Origin: Rheinheimera hassiensis
Lineage (GTDB): Bacteria > Pseudomonadota > Gammaproteobacteria > Enterobacterales > Alteromonadaceae
Reading direction: 5' to 3'
Length of the DNA: 64,000 nucleotides
Assembly: GCF_022436675.1 (NCBI RefSeq)
Contig: NZ_JAKUJZ010000011.1
Location: 62,001-126,000 of the forward strand
A program made the translations under genes and the position numbers. Shown in pieces: positions 61,778 to 64,000 of the stretch. A model generated the notes under the pieces. It had not been told where the DNA came from. It did not search any database and saw only the letters and a list, made by a program, of their open reading frames with translations. Every line of letters starts with the position of its first letter. The stretch's first letter is position 1.

Positions 61778-62857
61778 ATGCAATTAAAAAATGATCGATA
61801 CCTCAGAGCTTTATTAAAACAACCGGTAGACAGAACGCCGGTTTGGATGATGCGACAAGCAGGTCGTTATTTGCCTGAGTATCGTGCGACCAGAGCCCAG
61901 GCCGGTGATTTCATGTCACTGTGCAAAAACCCGGAGCTGGCGTGTGAAGTGACTTTGCAGCCGTTGCGCCGTTATGCGCTTGATGCCGCAATTCTGTTTA
62001 GTGATATTCTGACTATTCCTGATGCTATGGGTTTAGGCCTTTATTTTGGCGAAGGCGAGGGCCCTAAATTTCAGCGGCCAGTACGTGATTTTGTTGATAT
62101 TGCCAATCTGCCTATTCCGGATCCGGAGCAGGAACTGCGTTATGTGATGGATGCGGTGCGCACTATCCGCCGTGAGCTGAATGGCAGTGTGCCGCTAATT
62201 GGCTTTTCCGGTAGCCCGTGGACGCTGGCAACCTATATGGTTGAAGGCGGCAGTAGCAAAACCTTCGGTATGATCAAGAAAATGATGTTTTCCGAACCTG
62301 AAGCCTTGCACCTGTTGCTGGATAAGCTGGCGCAAAGCGTGGTGTTGTACCTGAATGCGCAAATAGCGGCAGGTGCCCAGTCTGTGATGATTTTTGATAC
62401 TTGGGGCGGAGTCTTAACACCGCGCGATTATCAGGAGTTTTCGTTGGGCTATATGCAGCAAATAGTCAACGGTTTAACCCGCGAAGCAGACGGCCGTAAA
62501 GTGCCGGTAACACTGTTTACCAAAAACGGTGGCCTGTGGCTGGAAACAATCGCTAATACTGGTTGTGATGCCTTGGGGCTGGATTGGACTATCAATATTG
62601 GTGATGCTAAAGCCCGTGTTGGCGATAAAGTTGCGCTGCAAGGTAATATGGACCCGTCAATTTTGTTAGGCTCACCAGAGCGCATCCGTCAGGAAGTACA
62701 GATGATACTGGACGGTTTTGGTCAGGGAACAGGCCATGTATTTAATCTTGGCCATGGCATTACACCTGATGTCGATCCTGAGCGCGTCAGCGTTTTTATT
62801 GATGCTGTGCACGCATTTAGCCGCAGTTATCATATGAATACTGATCTGACCGAATAA
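61778..62857 (+). CDS. hemE: Uroporphyrinogen decarboxylase
   Basis: HemE decarboxylates the four acetate groups of uroporphyrinogen III to give coproporphyrinogen III in heme synthesis. The ATG at 61778 gives 359 residues starting [23 protein letters not shown]; a GTG at 61760 would add six. The family signatures [61 protein letters not shown] and NLGHGI are all present. The 297-bp gap before it holds the candidate antisense-strand RNA. A GC-rich hairpin at 62867-62887 follows the stop. Confidence 0.97.
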   Translation: MQLKNDRYLRALLKQPVDRTPVWMMRQAGRYLPEYRATRAQAGDFMSLCKNPELACEVTLQPLRRYALDAAILFSDILTIPDAMGLGLYFGEGEGPKFQRPVRDFVDIANLPIPDPEQELRYVMDAVRTIRRELNGSVPLIGFSGSPWTLATYMVEGGSSKTFGMIKKMMFSEPEALHLLLDKLAQSVVLYLNAQIAAGAQSVMIFDTWGGVLTPRDYQEFSLGYMQQIVNGLTREADGRKVPVTLFTKNGGLWLETIANTGCDALGLDWTINIGDAKARVGDKVALQGNMDPSILLGSPERIRQEVQMILDGFGQGTGHVFNLGHGITPDVDPERVSVFIDAVHAFSRSYHMNTDLTE

Positions 62858-62911
62858 GCCGGATAGCCCCCGGCATCACACCGGGGGAGAGCCTGAGCTG
62901 CCATGGCATGA

Positions 62912-64000
62912 TTAGTTTGTGCTTGTGGCGACAGTTTGGTAATCGGCAAGCAAATCTTCAAAGCTTTCAATGGTCCAGTTACGCCGCTTTGCTTCTTCCA
63001 GCGCTTGCTGGAGCATTGACTCGCCCCGGCTTTGCTGGCCAAGCTCAATAAAAGCAATCCCCAGAGTGGATAGCAGATTGGGGTTGTTAGCATCTACAGC
63101 GCGGCCTTGTTCTGCCAGCCTGATCGCCTTTTGTGGGTCCCGCAGTGTTGGATCATCTGACATCGCCAGCAGCGAAGCATATTCGGTTACTGCAGGCATG
63201 TATTCTTGCAGTGCCGCGCCTTCCAGATAACCGGCAGCTTTATGTGGATTATAATTAACATTATTGCTGTCCAGTAGCTCCTGAGCTAGCAAATAAGCGG
63301 CTTTGGGATTACCGCCATCAGCAGATATACCCAGCCAGTTTAACGCCTTACTGGGATCTTTATCACAGCCATTACCGGTAATTAAACATTGCGCCAGGCG
63401 ATACTGCGCGGGCTGATAACCATTGATAGCTGCCTGCAGATACCAGTTAACAGGTGAGGGATCGGTAATAATATTATTCTCTGCCAGTACAGCGTACAGG
63501 TACTGATATTTGGCCGATTCTGCTTTAGCTGCCGCCAGAACGGCATCAGTATACTCCTGACTATCGCGCTGGAATTTACGAGCTTGTGAACCTGCAGAGC
63601 TTGTTGTTCTGAAGGTATGCGATTGTAGTTCCATCCTCACAGGATCGCCGTATAAATCTTTTGGCGGCTCAAACTGCCAGCTTTTCACGGCATCCAGCAC
63701 GTACTCATTGATCCCATCGATAGGGAAGCTGGCAACGATATTGGCGTTTTCTACTGTGCCATCTTCAGTCACGTCATAGTGAGCAACTGCCCAGGCGGCG
63801 ACGCCTGCGCGCTCGAAATAGGATGGATATTTAGGTTCAGGCTGGCTTATTGCTTTTAATCTGCTGCTGGTGTTTACATAACGGTTGGCACTTGGATACA
63901 GGTTACCCAGTAGAGCTTGTTTACCATACTGGTTGTTCAGTGTGGTATACACTTCTTTTCCGGCCAAACGCGAAGGAAGTTTGGTGCGTAGTACCTTGTA
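62912..64000 (-). CDS. TonB_C-domain protein with Sel1/TPR-like repeats (5' end cut by window edge)
   Basis: The frame is open to the window edge with no stop or good start (a TTG at 63967 is only an internal candidate), so the true N-terminus lies outside; 362 codons are visible. A TonB C-terminal-like domain lies near the visible start (PEPKYPSYFERAGVAAWAV, YDVTEDGTVENANIVAS, AVKSWQFEPP). Next come Sel1/TPR-like helical repeats (NWYLQAAINGYQPAQYRLAQCL, ALNWLGISADGGNPKAAYLLAQ, AAGYLEGAALQEYMPAVTEYA). It may be a periplasmic envelope protein; a direct role in energising TonB receptors is not shown. It is convergent with hemE. Confidence 0.8.
   Translation of the reverse strand, partial: YKVLRTKLPSRLAGKEVYTTLNNQYGKQALLGNLYPSANRYVNTSSRLKAISQPEPKYPSYFERAGVAAWAVAHYDVTEDGTVENANIVASFPIDGINEYVLDAVKSWQFEPPKDLYGDPVRMELQSHTFRTTSSAGSQARKFQRDSQEYTDAVLAAAKAESAKYQYLYAVLAENNIITDPSPVNWYLQAAINGYQPAQYRLAQCLITGNGCDKDPSKALNWLGISADGGNPKAAYLLAQELLDSNNVNYNPHKAAGYLEGAALQEYMPAVTEYASLLAMSDDPTLRDPQKAIRLAEQGRAVDANNPNLLSTLGIAFIELGQQSRGESMLQQALEEAKRRNWTIESFEDLLADYQTVATSTN

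Noticed and set aside
62867-62887. CCCCCGG/CCGGGGG hairpin after hemE as a strong terminator
   Set aside because: The stem is perfect, but no T-run follows on either strand; at most a weak convergent terminator.

Overview
The window reads as chromosomal DNA of a free-living gammaproteobacterium, most likely an Alteromonadales/Chromatiales-type genus such as Rheinheimera or Arsukibacterium. The grounds are the style of the housekeeping proteins (GreB, OmpR/EnvZ, IlvIH, CnoX, SpeA/SpeE, Rsd-NudC-HemE), a large TonB-dependent receptor of the type these bacteria carry in numbers, and moderately GC-rich codon use. The genus is an inference; no rRNA or marker search was possible.

Layout. 1-3.0 kb: partial greB, a small lipoprotein, ompR-envZ. 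3.0-25.0 kb: a two-partner secretion locus. A leader with a strong match to the c-di-GMP-I (GEMM) riboswitch precedes the TpsB pore gene, then a 19.5-kb TpsA exoprotein gene (6,499 aa). TpsA ends in an AT-richer polymorphic-toxin-like domain and is followed one base later by a probable immunity gene. 25.0-29.8 kb: an accessory patch with kptA, a frameshifted REP-associated transposase (RAYT) between perfect inverted repeats, an orphan toxin tail with its probable immunity gene, a decayed DDE transposase and a secreted beta-helix protein. 30-32.5 kb: a YadGH-type ABC exporter and an alpha/beta-hydrolase-like protein.

32.6-39.5 kb: an envelope-stress-like cluster (two BON proteins, a DUF4398 lipoprotein, an OmpA-type lipoprotein, a PRC-barrel protein, a 48-aa membrane protein, two paralogous Crp/Fnr-type regulators, one active-looking GGDEF protein and one degenerate GGDEF protein). 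Seven 16-bp operators of the form TGTGC-N6-GCACA lie 59-85 bp before start codons here. Each lies 31-33 bp, centre to centre, from a -10-like hexamer, which is the geometry of a class II Crp/Fnr activator. This undescribed-looking regulon is the most striking signal of the window.

39.6-64 kb: mainly core genes: an S9 peptidase lipoprotein, a GNAT/small-protein pair, an Nramp-like transporter with a CPA2 antiporter, ilvIH, cnoX, a hybrid-free sensor kinase/receiver pair, a methyltransferase, two tandem PlsC-type acyltransferases, divergent speA/speE, a DUF4124 protein, a TonB-dependent receptor, rsd, nudC, hemE and a partial TonB_C/Sel1 protein. A candidate small RNA with its own promoter and terminator lies on the minus strand between nudC and hemE.

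How it fits together: the riboswitch would tie production of the giant adhesin/toxin to c-di-GMP. The same window encodes a probable c-di-GMP synthase and a probable c-di-GMP-binding GGDEF relic. Toxin exchange by recombination is suggested by the composition shift at the TpsA C-terminus and by the displaced toxin tail plus immunity gene 2 kb downstream.
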